Shown: one piece after another, positions 9,700 to 17,448 of the stretch | Layout: each line of letters opens with the position of its first letter | Numbering within the stretch: position 1 is the stretch's first letter | From: Myxococcales bacterium | GTDB lineage: Bacteria > Myxococcota_A > Polyangia > Polyangiales > Houyiibacteriaceae | Reading direction: 5' to 3' | Assembly: GCA_019637115.1 (NCBI GenBank) | Contig: JAHBWH010000085.1 | Coordinates: 1-33,243, forward strand | Length of the DNA stretch: 33,243 bases | Made by a program: the position numbers and the translations under genes | The notes under the pieces: model-generated | What the model was told of the DNA's origin: nothing | The model's database searches: none | The model's input: only the letters and a program-made list of their open reading frames with translations

Positions 9700-10744
9700 C
9701 ATCCTCGACACGCTCGCGGGCTCGCCCGATGGGCTCTTCTCCGCCGCGCTTGCCGAGGCGAGCGACGCCGTCGCTCGACGGCCCGACGGCGCCCTGCTCG
9801 ACGGCGTCGAGCTGGTCTATGCGTTCGACGCCGCGTCCCTCGAGCACGCGGCGCGCGCGCGTGTGCCCTCGCGGATCGCCGTCCTGCCTCGCTTCGACAC
9901 GCGCTTCGGGGGCGAGCTCGACGCCGCGCACGGGATCGCGGTCGTCCACGAGCGCGTGCGCGACGCCCTCCCCTCGCACCTGCGGGCGCGCGCGCACGTC
10001 GTCGGACCGCTCGCGCCGCCGTCCTTCGCGCCGCGCGCTGACCGGCGCGCGGCGCGACGAGCCGCGGGCCTCGACGAGCGCCCGGTGGTGCTCGTACCCG
10101 CTCCGCTCCTCGAGTCGCTCGGCGCCACGACTCTGTTGCTGCAGCTGGACCTCGTCGGCGCCGAGGCGACCTACCTCTTCGACGTCGGGATGGACGTCGA
10201 GGCCGCGGAGGCGATCCGCCGCGTCGTGCCGACGCACGACCTGGACGCCGCGCTCTTCGCCCGCGAGGCGGAGTCGGGCCGGCACTGGGCGCTCGCGGAC
10301 GTGGTGCTCGGCCAAGCGCGCGGCGAAGAGGTCCCCCTCGCGCTCGCGAGCGGCGCTGGCCTCGTCTTGCTGCGAGGAGGCGATCGGTCGATGACGGACG
10401 CGCTCGTCGCCGCCGACGTCGCCGTCGTCGCCGAGGTCCCGAGCGTCCTGGCGGTCGCGATCGACGAGGCGCTCGGGCGCGCGGACACCCTGAGCGCGGC
10501 GGCGCGCGCGATGGACGCCGCCGGCAGCGCCGCGCGCTTGCTCGCGCTCGGCGACGAGCTCCGCGCGCGGCCCCGCACGGCGGCCCTCCCCGCGGGTCTG
10601 CCGCGCGGCCTCGAGCGCATCGCGCGCGTCGAGGCGCACTTCGAGCGAGACGCCGAGCCGCTACCGACGGCGAGCGCGCGCGACGACGAGGGCGACATCG
10701 ACCGTGAGCTCGAGGCGTTGAAGCGGAAGCTCGGCCAGCTCTGA
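9692..10744 (+). CDS. Hypothetical protein, 350 aa
   Basis: A soluble Ala/Leu/Asp-rich protein of 350 residues. The order of strands and helices (VVLVPAPLL near 130, AEATYLFDVG near 155, GAGLVLLRGG near 235, ADVAVVAEV near 250) vaguely recalls the C-terminal half of a GT-B glycosyltransferase, but no sugar-binding motif is clear. It ends in a charged helix (DIDRELEALKRKLGQL). The start ATG 9692 lies 17 bp after the AI-2E stop. The 12-bp CCTCATGATCAC covering this start is also present 20 bp upstream, where it covers the AI-2E stop. The ATG in the upstream copy opens a frame of only seven codons. Function unknown. Confidence 0.65.
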   Translation: MITILDTLAGSPDGLFSAALAEASDAVARRPDGALLDGVELVYAFDAASLEHAARARVPSRIAVLPRFDTRFGGELDAAHGIAVVHERVRDALPSHLRARAHVVGPLAPPSFAPRADRRAARRAAGLDERPVVLVPAPLLESLGATTLLLQLDLVGAEATYLFDVGMDVEAAEAIRRVVPTHDLDAALFAREAESGRHWALADVVLGQARGEEVPLALASGAGLVLLRGGDRSMTDALVAADVAVVAEVPSVLAVAIDEALGRADTLSAAARAMDAAGSAARLLALGDELRARPRTAALPAGLPRGLERIARVEAHFERDAEPLPTASARDDEGDIDRELEALKRKLGQL

Positions 10745-10825
10745 GGGGACTCCGCGGCCCATGACGCGGCCAGCATCCACGAAACGTTCCGCCCTCATCG
10801 AACGTCGGGTAGCATGCCCGCCAGC

Positions 10826-12355
10826 ATGCTGCGCATCGACTTCTACGTTCAGCACCTCGTTCGTCATGGCGCCACGGGCGTCGAGCTCATCTCGGGCCAG
10901 CCGGTGAAGTTCCACTTCCCGACAGGGGAGCGGCTGAGCAACAAGCCTATCGAGCACAACCAGATCGCGCAGCTCATCCAAGAGGCCGCGCCGCCCCGAG
11001 CGCTCGAGGGCTTGCGCGCGTCGGGGGCCACCCGCTTCGCGCACGAGTCCGAGGCGGGGATGAACGTGAACATCATCGTGGAGGCCGCGAGCCCGGGCGT
11101 GTGGCGCGTCCGCATCGAGCCCGCCGACCCCAGCGCCGTAGAGGCCCCGCGCGCCAGCTTGCCCGAGGCCCCGCGCGCCAGCCTGCCCGAAGCGAAGCCA
11201 GCGGCGCCGGCCGCCGCGGCTCCGCAGGCGCCTGCGCGGCCCCGCATCGAGCTCGCCCCGGGCGAGCCCCGGCTCAACTACTACCTGCGCTTGATGAAGG
11301 CGATGAACGCCTCCGACCTCCACATGAGCGCCGACGTGGCGCCCATGGCGCGCGTCGACGGCTCCATCCGCTTTCTCGAGGACGACGCCAAACCTCTCGG
11401 TCACGACGAGCTGCACGCGCTCTTCATGGAGATCACGCCGAAGAAGAATCGCGAGGAATTCGAGTCGGTGAACGACACCGACTTCGCACACAACATCGAG
11501 GGGCTCTGTCGGTTCCGTGCGAACCTCTTCATGGATCGCAAGGGCGTGGGCGGCGTCTTCCGGCAGATCCCCTTCGACATCCTCAGCGTCGAGCAGATCG
11601 GCTTGCCGCAGAAGGTGCTCGACCTCTGCTGGCTCTCGAAGGGCCTCGTGCTCGTCACGGGCCCCACGGGCTCGGGCAAGTCCACGACGCTCGCGACGCT
11701 CATCGACTTCATCAACCAGAACCGAGACGATCACATCATTACGATCGAGGACCCGATCGAGTTCGTCCACCCGAACAAGAAGTGCCTCATCAACCAGCGC
11801 GAGGTCGGCACCCACACGCGGAGCTTCAAGGCCGCGCTGCGCGCCGCCCTCCGCGAGGATCCGGACATCGTGCTCGTCGGCGAGATGCGCGACCTAGAGA
11901 CGATCTCGATCGCCATCGAGACCGCGGAGACGGGCCACCTCGTCTTCGGGACGCTCCACACGACGAGCGCGCCGAGCACGGTCGACCGCATCATCGATCA
12001 GTTCCCACCCGACCAGCAGGAGCAGATCCGCGTGATGCTCTCGGAGTCGCTGCGCGGCGTCGTCGCCCAGGTGCTCTGCAAAAAGAAGGGCGGCGGTCGC
12101 GCCGCCGCCTACGAGATCATGATCGCGAACGCCGCCGTGGCGAACCTCATCCGGGAGGGGAAGACCTTCCAGCTCAAGAGCGTGATGCAGACCGGCCGAC
12201 GCCTGGGCATGCAGACGATGAACGATCACCTGCTCGAGCACGTGAAGGCGGGCCGCGTCGCGCCCGAAGAGGCGTACATCAAATCCAACGACAAGGCCCT
12301 CTTGAAGCAGGCGTTCACGGCCAACGGCATCAAGATGGATCTGGTCGAGGACTGA
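10826..12355 (+). CDS. pilT: PilT-family pilus retraction ATPase with extra N-terminal domain
   Basis: A hexameric secretion ATPase of the PilT/PilU type, which depolymerises type IV pili for twitching motility. The core (from about residue 150) has the PilT N-terminal PAS-like domain (ASDLHMSADVAPMARVDG), Walker A GPTGSGKST (near 280), the Asp box, Walker B DPDIVLVGEMRD, the His box TGHLVFGTLHTT, and a late NLIREGK segment related to the AIRNLIRE retraction motif. PilT is normally about 345-375 residues; here about 510. The extra N-terminus (about 1-105) resembles a second, degenerate copy of the PilT N-domain, followed by an Ala/Pro linker with a PEAPRASL duplication. An ATG 12 nt upstream (10814) overlaps a TAGCAT -10-like box, so 10826 is preferred. 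Confidence 0.87.
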   Translation: MLRIDFYVQHLVRHGATGVELISGQPVKFHFPTGERLSNKPIEHNQIAQLIQEAAPPRALEGLRASGATRFAHESEAGMNVNIIVEAASPGVWRVRIEPADPSAVEAPRASLPEAPRASLPEAKPAAPAAAAPQAPARPRIELAPGEPRLNYYLRLMKAMNASDLHMSADVAPMARVDGSIRFLEDDAKPLGHDELHALFMEITPKKNREEFESVNDTDFAHNIEGLCRFRANLFMDRKGVGGVFRQIPFDILSVEQIGLPQKVLDLCWLSKGLVLVTGPTGSGKSTTLATLIDFINQNRDDHIITIEDPIEFVHPNKKCLINQREVGTHTRSFKAALRAALREDPDIVLVGEMRDLETISIAIETAETGHLVFGTLHTTSAPSTVDRIIDQFPPDQQEQIRVMLSESLRGVVAQVLCKKKGGGRAAAYEIMIANAAVANLIREGKTFQLKSVMQTGRRLGMQTMNDHLLEHVKAGRVAPEEAYIKSNDKALLKQAFTANGIKMDLVED

Positions 12356-12386
12356 CTCTTCTTCCGCTTCCAGACGCGGTCGCCTC

Positions 12387-13016
12387 TCAACCCAAGACGG
12401 CGCGGTCGTCGCTCACCCGCAGCCCCTCGGCGCCTCCCTCGAGGAAGAATGCGAAGCCGCGACCGCGATAGTGGTTCGGCTCTCCGTCCGGGCGCCGCCG
12501 CGCGACGCCGTAGACCGCGACGCGCGTCCCTTCGGTGAGCAGGCCCTCGTCGCATCGAACCGCCCCGTCGGCGATCAGCTCCTTCACGAAGGGCCGCAGC
12601 CGCGCTGCGAGCTTGCGGCCCGGCTCGGCGTGGGCGCGGGCCGCCGTGCAGAGATCGAGGTGAGCCTGCTCGTCGAGCGAGACGAAGACGAGCCCCGTGC
12701 CGTCGTCGACGAAGAAACCGCGGGCCCCGCGACGCTCCTGCTCCATCCGCCAGCGGAAGAAGCCGCGCCGCGCGAGCCGCAGCACCCACCCCGCGCAGCG
12801 GCGTCCGCTGACGGGTGCCTCGAGCGGCTCGACGTCCTCCGCGAGGTGGACCGTCCCGACGATCTTGGCGACGGTTCCGTCCTTGAGCGCTTCGACGGGC
12901 ACGGGCGTGACCTCGAGAGGCCCCGCCCGACGGCGCGCCCGCACGTCCATCACCGCGATCCCCACGGCCATGAAGAGCCACGAGAGCGCGAAGAGCGAGA
13001 ACCCCGCCGTCAGCAT
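12387..13016 (-). CDS. GIDE-like membrane protein
   Basis: A 209-residue protein with one N-terminal transmembrane helix (about 4-24) followed by a soluble domain that fits the GIDE domain, named after the mitochondrial MUL1 protein: a VGTVHLAEDVEPLEAPVSGRRCAGW segment near 50-77, a middle stretch where the protein describes its own cargo loop (FFVDDGTGLVFVSLD, about 100-114), and a closing GTRVAVYGVARR strand near 163-174. There is no RING finger, so the ubiquitin-ligase function of the eukaryotic member does not apply; the bacterial role is unknown. ATG 13016 is preceded by GTGACG-N17-TAGCCT ending 6 nt upstream, with no Shine-Dalgarno. Convergent with pilT, 31 bp apart. Confidence 0.7.
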   Translation of the reverse strand: MLTAGFSLFALSWLFMAVGIAVMDVRARRRAGPLEVTPVPVEALKDGTVAKIVGTVHLAEDVEPLEAPVSGRRCAGWVLRLARRGFFRWRMEQERRGARGFFVDDGTGLVFVSLDEQAHLDLCTAARAHAEPGRKLAARLRPFVKELIADGAVRCDEGLLTEGTRVAVYGVARRRPDGEPNHYRGRGFAFFLEGGAEGLRVSDDRAVLG

Positions 13017-13022
13017 GCTCTC

Positions 13023-13051
13023 AGGCTAGGGGCGGCGGCGTGGGTCGTCAC
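13023..13051 (-). promoter_or_regulatory. Predicted promoter of GIDE-like gene, leaderless layout
   Basis: Minus-strand GTGACG (13051-13046), 17-bp spacer, TAGCCT (13028-13023), then 6 nt to the ATG. Nearly the same arrangement as at rnhA. Confidence 0.55.
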
Positions 13052-13218
13052 GAGGGCGTCTCCAAATCCGCATACGGTGCGCCGGTTTCGTCTCGGTCGC
13101 TGGCGGGAGCGAGCCGCTACTGGCACAACGCACCGAGCGGTGCTCAGCACGAAACCAGCCCCGCATCTCGACCCGCGCTCCGATGGCGGGTCCGGCAGGA
13201 CCCACGGGCCGGTACGCC

Positions 13219-14097
13219 TCAGCGGCGAACGTCGTGAACGCCGGAGGTCGGGGCGTCGAGCAGATCGCGCACGAGGTCGGCCACCTCCTCGAGCGGCACG
13301 CTCTGGTCGAGCAGGGCCCAGGCGCCTTCGTCCTCCGAGAGGAGCATCGCCTCATGCGCCTCGACCGTCGACACGCCCCAGAGCAACAGGCTCGAGCCGG
13401 AGGGCAGCTCCTCGCCGATCGTCGCCATCGTCGCGGGCTGAACGCTCGGACACGCGCCGTGGAGAATGACGACGGGCGCGTGCTCCGGGGTCGCGAGCTG
13501 GGCGGCCTCGAGCAACGCGACGACGTCGCTCACCCGCGTCACCGAGATGTGCTGCGCCAAGAGCCCCCGGAGGGCGACGACCACCGACTCGTCCGTCGTC
13601 GCCACGAGCACCATGGGCCGCTCCGGCGCGGGCAAGGTCTTGCGCCGCTCGAGCGGCAGGGGCTCGCGCTCGCGCTCGTCCTCGTCCAGCGCCTCCATGT
13701 CGAGCTCGAGCGCCTCGAACTCGTCGCTCAAGCTCGACCCGACCGAGTCCTGGGGGACCGCGGCAGGATCGCCGTCGATGACGATCCGGGCGCGGGTGAT
13801 CGGCGGTTCGATCGAAGGCAGCGGCCGCACGAGCGGGGCGAGCTGCTCGACGAGAGACTCCGCGAGCTCGTCACCGAGGACGAACGCCGCGGCGGCGCGG
13901 AGGTGTCGCTCGACGAAGCGCTGCAGGCGGCTTCCCCCGGCGGGGATCTCGTGCTCCCCCGACAAGTGCAAGGCGCGATGCAGCACGCGCGTCGCCACGT
14001 GGCCGTTCGCGACGGAGGCGAGCGCCTCGCGCACGACGTGAGCGGCGGGGCTGCTCCCTCCCACTCTGTGGGGGGCGCGCGAGGACATGGGCACCAC
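13219..14097 (-). CDS. Pseudo-receiver domain protein
   Basis: About 292 residues in three parts: an alpha-helical N-terminal domain (roughly 15-105), an acidic linker (about 110-160) and a C-terminal domain whose strand-helix pattern follows CheY-type receivers (MVLVATTDESVVVALRGLL, then a VTRVSDVVALLEAA helix, VVILHGACPSV, and a closing LLDQSVPLEEVADLVRDLL). The strand that should end in the phospho-accepting Asp reads VILHG, and the usual N-terminal acidic pair is missing, so it cannot be phosphorylated in the classical way. It probably works as a protein-interaction module. GTG 14097 is chosen because TTGAAC-N18-TATACT ends 7 nt upstream; the longer TTG start at 14103 would precede the predicted transcript, and ATG 14088 is also possible. 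Confidence 0.68.
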   Translation of the reverse strand: MVPMSSRAPHRVGGSSPAAHVVREALASVANGHVATRVLHRALHLSGEHEIPAGGSRLQRFVERHLRAAAAFVLGDELAESLVEQLAPLVRPLPSIEPPITRARIVIDGDPAAVPQDSVGSSLSDEFEALELDMEALDEDEREREPLPLERRKTLPAPERPMVLVATTDESVVVALRGLLAQHISVTRVSDVVALLEAAQLATPEHAPVVILHGACPSVQPATMATIGEELPSGSSLLLWGVSTVEAHEAMLLSEDEGAWALLDQSVPLEEVADLVRDLLDAPTSGVHDVRR

Positions 14098-14104
14098 GAA
14101 CAAA

Positions 14105-14134
14105 AGTATACCGCCGCAATGGAATGCGGTTCAA
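14105..14134 (-). promoter_or_regulatory. Sigma-70-type promoter of pseudo-receiver gene
   Basis: Minus strand: -35 TTGAAC (14134-14129), 18-bp spacer, -10 TATACT (14110-14105). This is the best housekeeping promoter match in the window. Initiation would fall about at the GTG at 14097. Confidence 0.65.
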
Positions 14135-14211
14135 GCGTGCGCCCCCGATTCGTGGGTGCAGGGCATACACGTCGGTGGCGTGATGGCCGACGCTTGGGAC
14201 ATGCTCGCGAC

Positions 14212-15123
14212 GTGGATCGGATCATCGGCGTCGACGAGAACGGGCTCGGCCCGCGCCTGGGGCCGCTGATCGCGACGGCGGCCACCCTCGAGGTGCGGCG
14301 TTACGACCGCAGCGCGCTCCGCGCGCTCGGCGACGAGCTGGGGATCGGGGACAGCAAGCAGGTCAGCGCCTTCGGCCGGATGGCGCACGCCGAGAGCCTG
14401 GCGCTCGCGGTCGCTGCGCGCGCCGGGGCTGCCCCGACCGACGCCGACGCGCTCCTCGCCGCCCTCTCGATCGACGGTCTGCTCGCGCTGCGCGCGCCCT
14501 GCCCCGACGGGTCGACCGCCGCGCAATGCTGGCCGTCGCTGGCCCTCCCCGCCTTCGGGGGTGAGCTCGCGCGGGGCGAGGCGATGCTCTCGGCCCTCGA
14601 GCGTGGCGGGGTGCGCCTGACCCGGGTCCGCAGCGCGATCGCGTGCGCGGGGGCCTTCAACGAGTGGGTCGGCGGCGGCGGCAGCAAGCTCGCGCTCGAT
14701 CTGCACCTCTTCGAGCGGCTGCTCCTCGACGGCCGCGCGAGCGCGGGCGGCGAGCTCCACGCGATCTGCGGGATGGTCGGCGGCATCCGCCGCTACGCGC
14801 CGCGCCTCTCGCGGCTCGGCGCGATCACGATCGTCGAGGAGTCGAAGGGCCTGAGCCGGTACGAGGCGAGCGCGCTCGGCGCGCTCTCCTTCGAGGTCTC
14901 GGCCGACGATCGACACCTCCCGGTGGGCCTCGCCTCGATGATCGGCAAATACCTCCGCGAGCTCGCGATGGCGCGCCTCGTCGGCTTCTACCGCGCGCAC
15001 GACGAGACGCTGCCCGAGGTGAGCGGCTACCACGACCCGGTCACGCGTCGCTTCGTCGAGGCGAGCGAGGGGCTGCGCCGCAGGCTCGCGATCGTCGGCT
15101 CTTGCTTCGAGCGCAACGGCTGA
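14212..15123 (+). CDS. RNase HII-like protein
   Basis: About 303 residues. The N-terminus (IIGVDENGLGPRLGPLIATA, residues 4-23) mirrors the RNase HII opening with its Asp-Glu catalytic pair (Asp8, Glu9), and DSKQVS (47-52) matches the family's DSK motif. Later, VEESKGLSRYEASAL and VGLASMIGKYLRELAM resemble the region around the last catalytic residues and the ASIIAK-type helix. The equivalent of the third acidic residue is not obvious: the ICGMVGGIRRY strand carries Gly where Asp is expected. It is longer than normal RNase HII (about 200-230 residues). Activity on RNA-DNA hybrids is possible but unproven. GTG 14212 was chosen because homology begins there. Confidence 0.7.
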   Translation: MDRIIGVDENGLGPRLGPLIATAATLEVRRYDRSALRALGDELGIGDSKQVSAFGRMAHAESLALAVAARAGAAPTDADALLAALSIDGLLALRAPCPDGSTAAQCWPSLALPAFGGELARGEAMLSALERGGVRLTRVRSAIACAGAFNEWVGGGGSKLALDLHLFERLLLDGRASAGGELHAICGMVGGIRRYAPRLSRLGAITIVEESKGLSRYEASALGALSFEVSADDRHLPVGLASMIGKYLRELAMARLVGFYRAHDETLPEVSGYHDPVTRRFVEASEGLRRRLAIVGSCFERNG

Positions 15124-15176
15124 CGACCTCGTGCCTCCGAGCTCTCGCCTCGAGACGACGCTGCGAGCAGACCTCC

Positions 15177-16406
15177 TCAGCGCTGGAAGGTCTGCACGGG
15201 TCGAAACGCCGCCGCGCGATCGCCGAGCTGGCGCGTCAACCACCGCCGCCGAGCGCGACGCGCGACTTGGTCCGCGACCTCGTCGACGCCCGGCAGCCGG
15301 CGGCGCAGCGTCTCGGCGGCGAAGACGAAGGGTGCGAGCGCGAGCGGGTAGAGCACCCACGCGCCTGCGGGCGGCATCTCGAAGCGCCGATAGAGCGGCG
15401 GGGGCAGGAAGAGGCGCGTGAAGCCTCGGTGGACGCCGTGCTCGAGCACGCCGGCGAGCCGCTCACGGAGCGAACCGCGTCCGTCCGGAGCGAACGCATC
15501 GGCGTAGGACTGGCACAGGCGCTTGCCATCATCGCCCGCGGTCTCCGCGCGCTTGAGGAAGGAGACGAAGGCGAGCTGCAACCCCTCGCGCACGTCTGCC
15601 GGGTACCAGCGAGGCCGCACGCCGAGCAGATGCCCGACATAACGCCAGAAGTGCATCATCGCCTCGATCTCTCGCGTGGTGGTCCGGTAGCCGATGGCGT
15701 GCAGCGCGATGCCGGGGGCGACGCTCCCACCCATCAGCGTCAGGAGCGCGTCCGCTTGGCTGATGGGCACCCCCCACGCCTCGAGATCCCACTCGGGGTG
15801 CGACGCGAGCCGGCGACGCACGAAGACGTGCATGAGCCGGACGCGCAGCGCGGCGGCCCGACCCGGCGCCCCGGGCGCGAGCCCCCCGGGCTCGGAGACG
15901 TCGATCCAGAACGAGGCCGTCTCGAGGAAGCGATGCCGCGTGCTTGCGCCCGCGTAGGCGCCCGTCAGCGCGAGCGGCTTGGCGACGGAGCTCTCCGTGT
16001 AGGCGGCCAGGGTGATTGCCCCCGCGAAGCGGAAGACGGCCGTGCCGTAGCGCCGGAAGACCTTGGCGCCCTCCGCGACGAGCGCGGGATCGACCCACGA
16101 GGGATCCTTCTCGAGGTCCTCGAAGAGCGCCCGCAGCGAGGCCGGCGCGTCATCGATCGCGCCCACGCCCTCGGACAAGGCGCGATCGAGGAGCGCCCGC
16201 CCCTCGTCGATGCTCCGGCCGAGGTAGACCTCGTCGACGAACGCCTCCGCGAGCGGATCGGCGTCGTAGTACATCGAGGCGAAGGTCCGGACCGTCGCCT
16301 CGTCCGGCGCGGGGTCGAAGCCGAGCAGCCGCCGCCACGCCGCGCGCGCCAGCTTCACGGCGGGCTCCTCGAGGCGAGACCAGTACCGAAACTCCGTGGG
16401 CTCCAT
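15177..16406 (-). CDS. DUF2236 / latex-clearing-type haem oxygenase
   Basis: A 409-residue protein of the MpaB/rubber-oxygenase (Lcp, DUF2236) family, b-type haem enzymes or relatives that cleave or modify hydrophobic compounds. The VRLMHVFVRRRL motif contains His193, matching the axial haem ligand. Arg159 and Thr163 stand 4 and 30 residues apart from each other and from His193, the same spacing as Arg164, Thr168 and His198 of Lcp from Streptomyces K30. There is no signal peptide, so the enzyme is probably cytoplasmic or membrane-bound through the hydrophobic stretch near 360. Substrate unknown; polyisoprene is not implied. ATG 16406 has TACCTT 7 nt upstream and no Shine-Dalgarno. Confidence 0.82.
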   Translation of the reverse strand: MEPTEFRYWSRLEEPAVKLARAAWRRLLGFDPAPDEATVRTFASMYYDADPLAEAFVDEVYLGRSIDEGRALLDRALSEGVGAIDDAPASLRALFEDLEKDPSWVDPALVAEGAKVFRRYGTAVFRFAGAITLAAYTESSVAKPLALTGAYAGASTRHRFLETASFWIDVSEPGGLAPGAPGRAAALRVRLMHVFVRRRLASHPEWDLEAWGVPISQADALLTLMGGSVAPGIALHAIGYRTTTREIEAMMHFWRYVGHLLGVRPRWYPADVREGLQLAFVSFLKRAETAGDDGKRLCQSYADAFAPDGRGSLRERLAGVLEHGVHRGFTRLFLPPPLYRRFEMPPAGAWVLYPLALAPFVFAAETLRRRLPGVDEVADQVARRARRRWLTRQLGDRAAAFRPVQTFQR

Positions 16407-16441
16407 CCGCGCCAAGGTACGCGATCGTCCCCGAGACGCGC

Positions 16442-16506
16442 GAGACACGCGAGCGAGACACGCGAGCGAGACACGCGAGCGAAACGCGAGAGCGAAACGC
16501 GAGAGC
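16442..16506. repeat. 13-bp tandem repeat, five units
   Basis: Three copies of GAGACACGCGAGC followed by two of GAAACGCGAGAGC, perfectly tandem, lying between the start of the oxygenase gene and the terminator of the lipoprotein gene. Confidence 0.9.
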
Positions 16507-16532
16507 CCGCCGAGGTGCGCTCGGCGGGCTCT
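16502..16532 (-). terminator. Hairpin terminator of the lipoprotein gene
   Basis: A perfect 13-bp stem (16502-16514 with 16520-16532) and 5-nt loop begins 28 nt after the lipoprotein stop codon. There is no U tract, so it may act as a strong mRNA-end hairpin rather than a textbook intrinsic terminator. Confidence 0.6.
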
Positions 16533-16560
16533 GGGGCGACGTCCGGATCGATCGGATCGG

Positions 16561-17238
16561 TCAGATCTGGAACTGCGCGATCGAGATGCGCTGGTCGGGG
16601 CTGATCGCGTAGCTGTACGAGCCGAGGAGCTGCCCACCGACGGCGATGGAGAGCGTCATGTTGGTCACGCCCGAGCGCGTGCTGCAGCTCGCGCCCGCCC
16701 AGTAGTGGACCTCCACCGCGTAGACGCCGTTCGGGGGGTTCGGCTGCTCCCAGTAGACGTTCTCGATGGTGTTGTTCGGCTGGTTCGGGTTGCACGCGCC
16801 GCGCGCGTCCTGATCGAGGTGGCCGCCGGAGCCGACGCGCGTGTTCTGGTAGCTCAGCGTCTGCCCGTTCGGGTCGGTCACGTAGAGGTCGAGATCGGCG
16901 CCGCTGTTCCAGGCGAGCGTGATCTGGATGTTGCCCGACGAGTAGCCGCAGCCCTCGTCGATGAGGCCGTTGCAGTTGTCGTCCAGGCCGTTGCAGATCT
17001 CGGGTGCGTTCGGATCGCAGCTCGTCTCGATGACGGTCACGCCGCTCGCGAGCTGCGGTTGCTGCGCTTGCACGGTGACCGTGGCGTGAGCCTGCGGCGG
17101 CGGCGGTGCGTTGGTGCGTACCCGGACGGTCGCATGCGCCGGGCGAGCGGTCGTCCGGATGATGCATCCCGACGACGCGATGGCGAGGATGGAGATCATC
17201 CCTGCCGCCATGAAGCCACTGGTTCGAATCAGGCTCAT
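16561..17238 (-). CDS. MopE-motif / DUF2135 lipoprotein
   Basis: A 225-residue putative lipoprotein. The N-terminal hydrophobic segment ends in IASSGC with Cys25 as likely lipidated residue. A Pro/Gln-rich linker follows. Residues 74-97 carry the Cys/Asp-rich repeat CNGLDDNCNGLIDEGC, the MopE-type metal-binding motif (resembling calcium loops). The last 120 residues form a beta-domain of the DUF2135/YfaP type (ITLAWNSGADLDLYVTDPNG and a later VYAVEVHYW segment). It should sit in the outer membrane or periplasm. ATG 17238 has an AGGAGG Shine-Dalgarno 5 nt upstream, so longer in-frame extensions are rejected. Divergent from the next gene by 210 bp. Confidence 0.82.
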   Translation of the reverse strand: MSLIRTSGFMAAGMISILAIASSGCIIRTTARPAHATVRVRTNAPPPPQAHATVTVQAQQPQLASGVTVIETSCDPNAPEICNGLDDNCNGLIDEGCGYSSGNIQITLAWNSGADLDLYVTDPNGQTLSYQNTRVGSGGHLDQDARGACNPNQPNNTIENVYWEQPNPPNGVYAVEVHYWAGASCSTRSGVTNMTLSIAVGGQLLGSYSYAISPDQRISIAQFQI

Positions 17239-17283
17239 CAGGCCCTCCTGTCGATCATCCCACGGTTCGAAGAGACTAAGGTG

Positions 17284-17300
17284 CGGACGTCCGACGTCCG
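17284..17300. promoter_or_regulatory. Palindromic repeat, possible operator
   Basis: CGGACGTCCGACGTCCG combines a perfect 10-bp palindrome (17284-17293) with a shifted 7-bp repetition, 46 bp upstream of the lipoprotein start and within the divergent intergenic region. It has operator-like symmetry, but no regulator can be named. Confidence 0.35.
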
Positions 17301-17448
17301 AGCCAGGCGAATGTTCATAGCTCATTTCGTTCCTGTGCGACCACAAGGATCGGACGGGAACGGATCGACCCCGCCGGGGGGCGGCCCTTGGGCGAATAAC
17401 GACCCGCTCGGCTGGTGCTTACACCCGCGGCCAGGGATAGATCCCGCG

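Noticed and set aside
14098-14103. TTG start at 14103 for the pseudo-receiver gene
   Set aside because: It lies immediately downstream of the predicted -10 box and upstream of the predicted transcription start.
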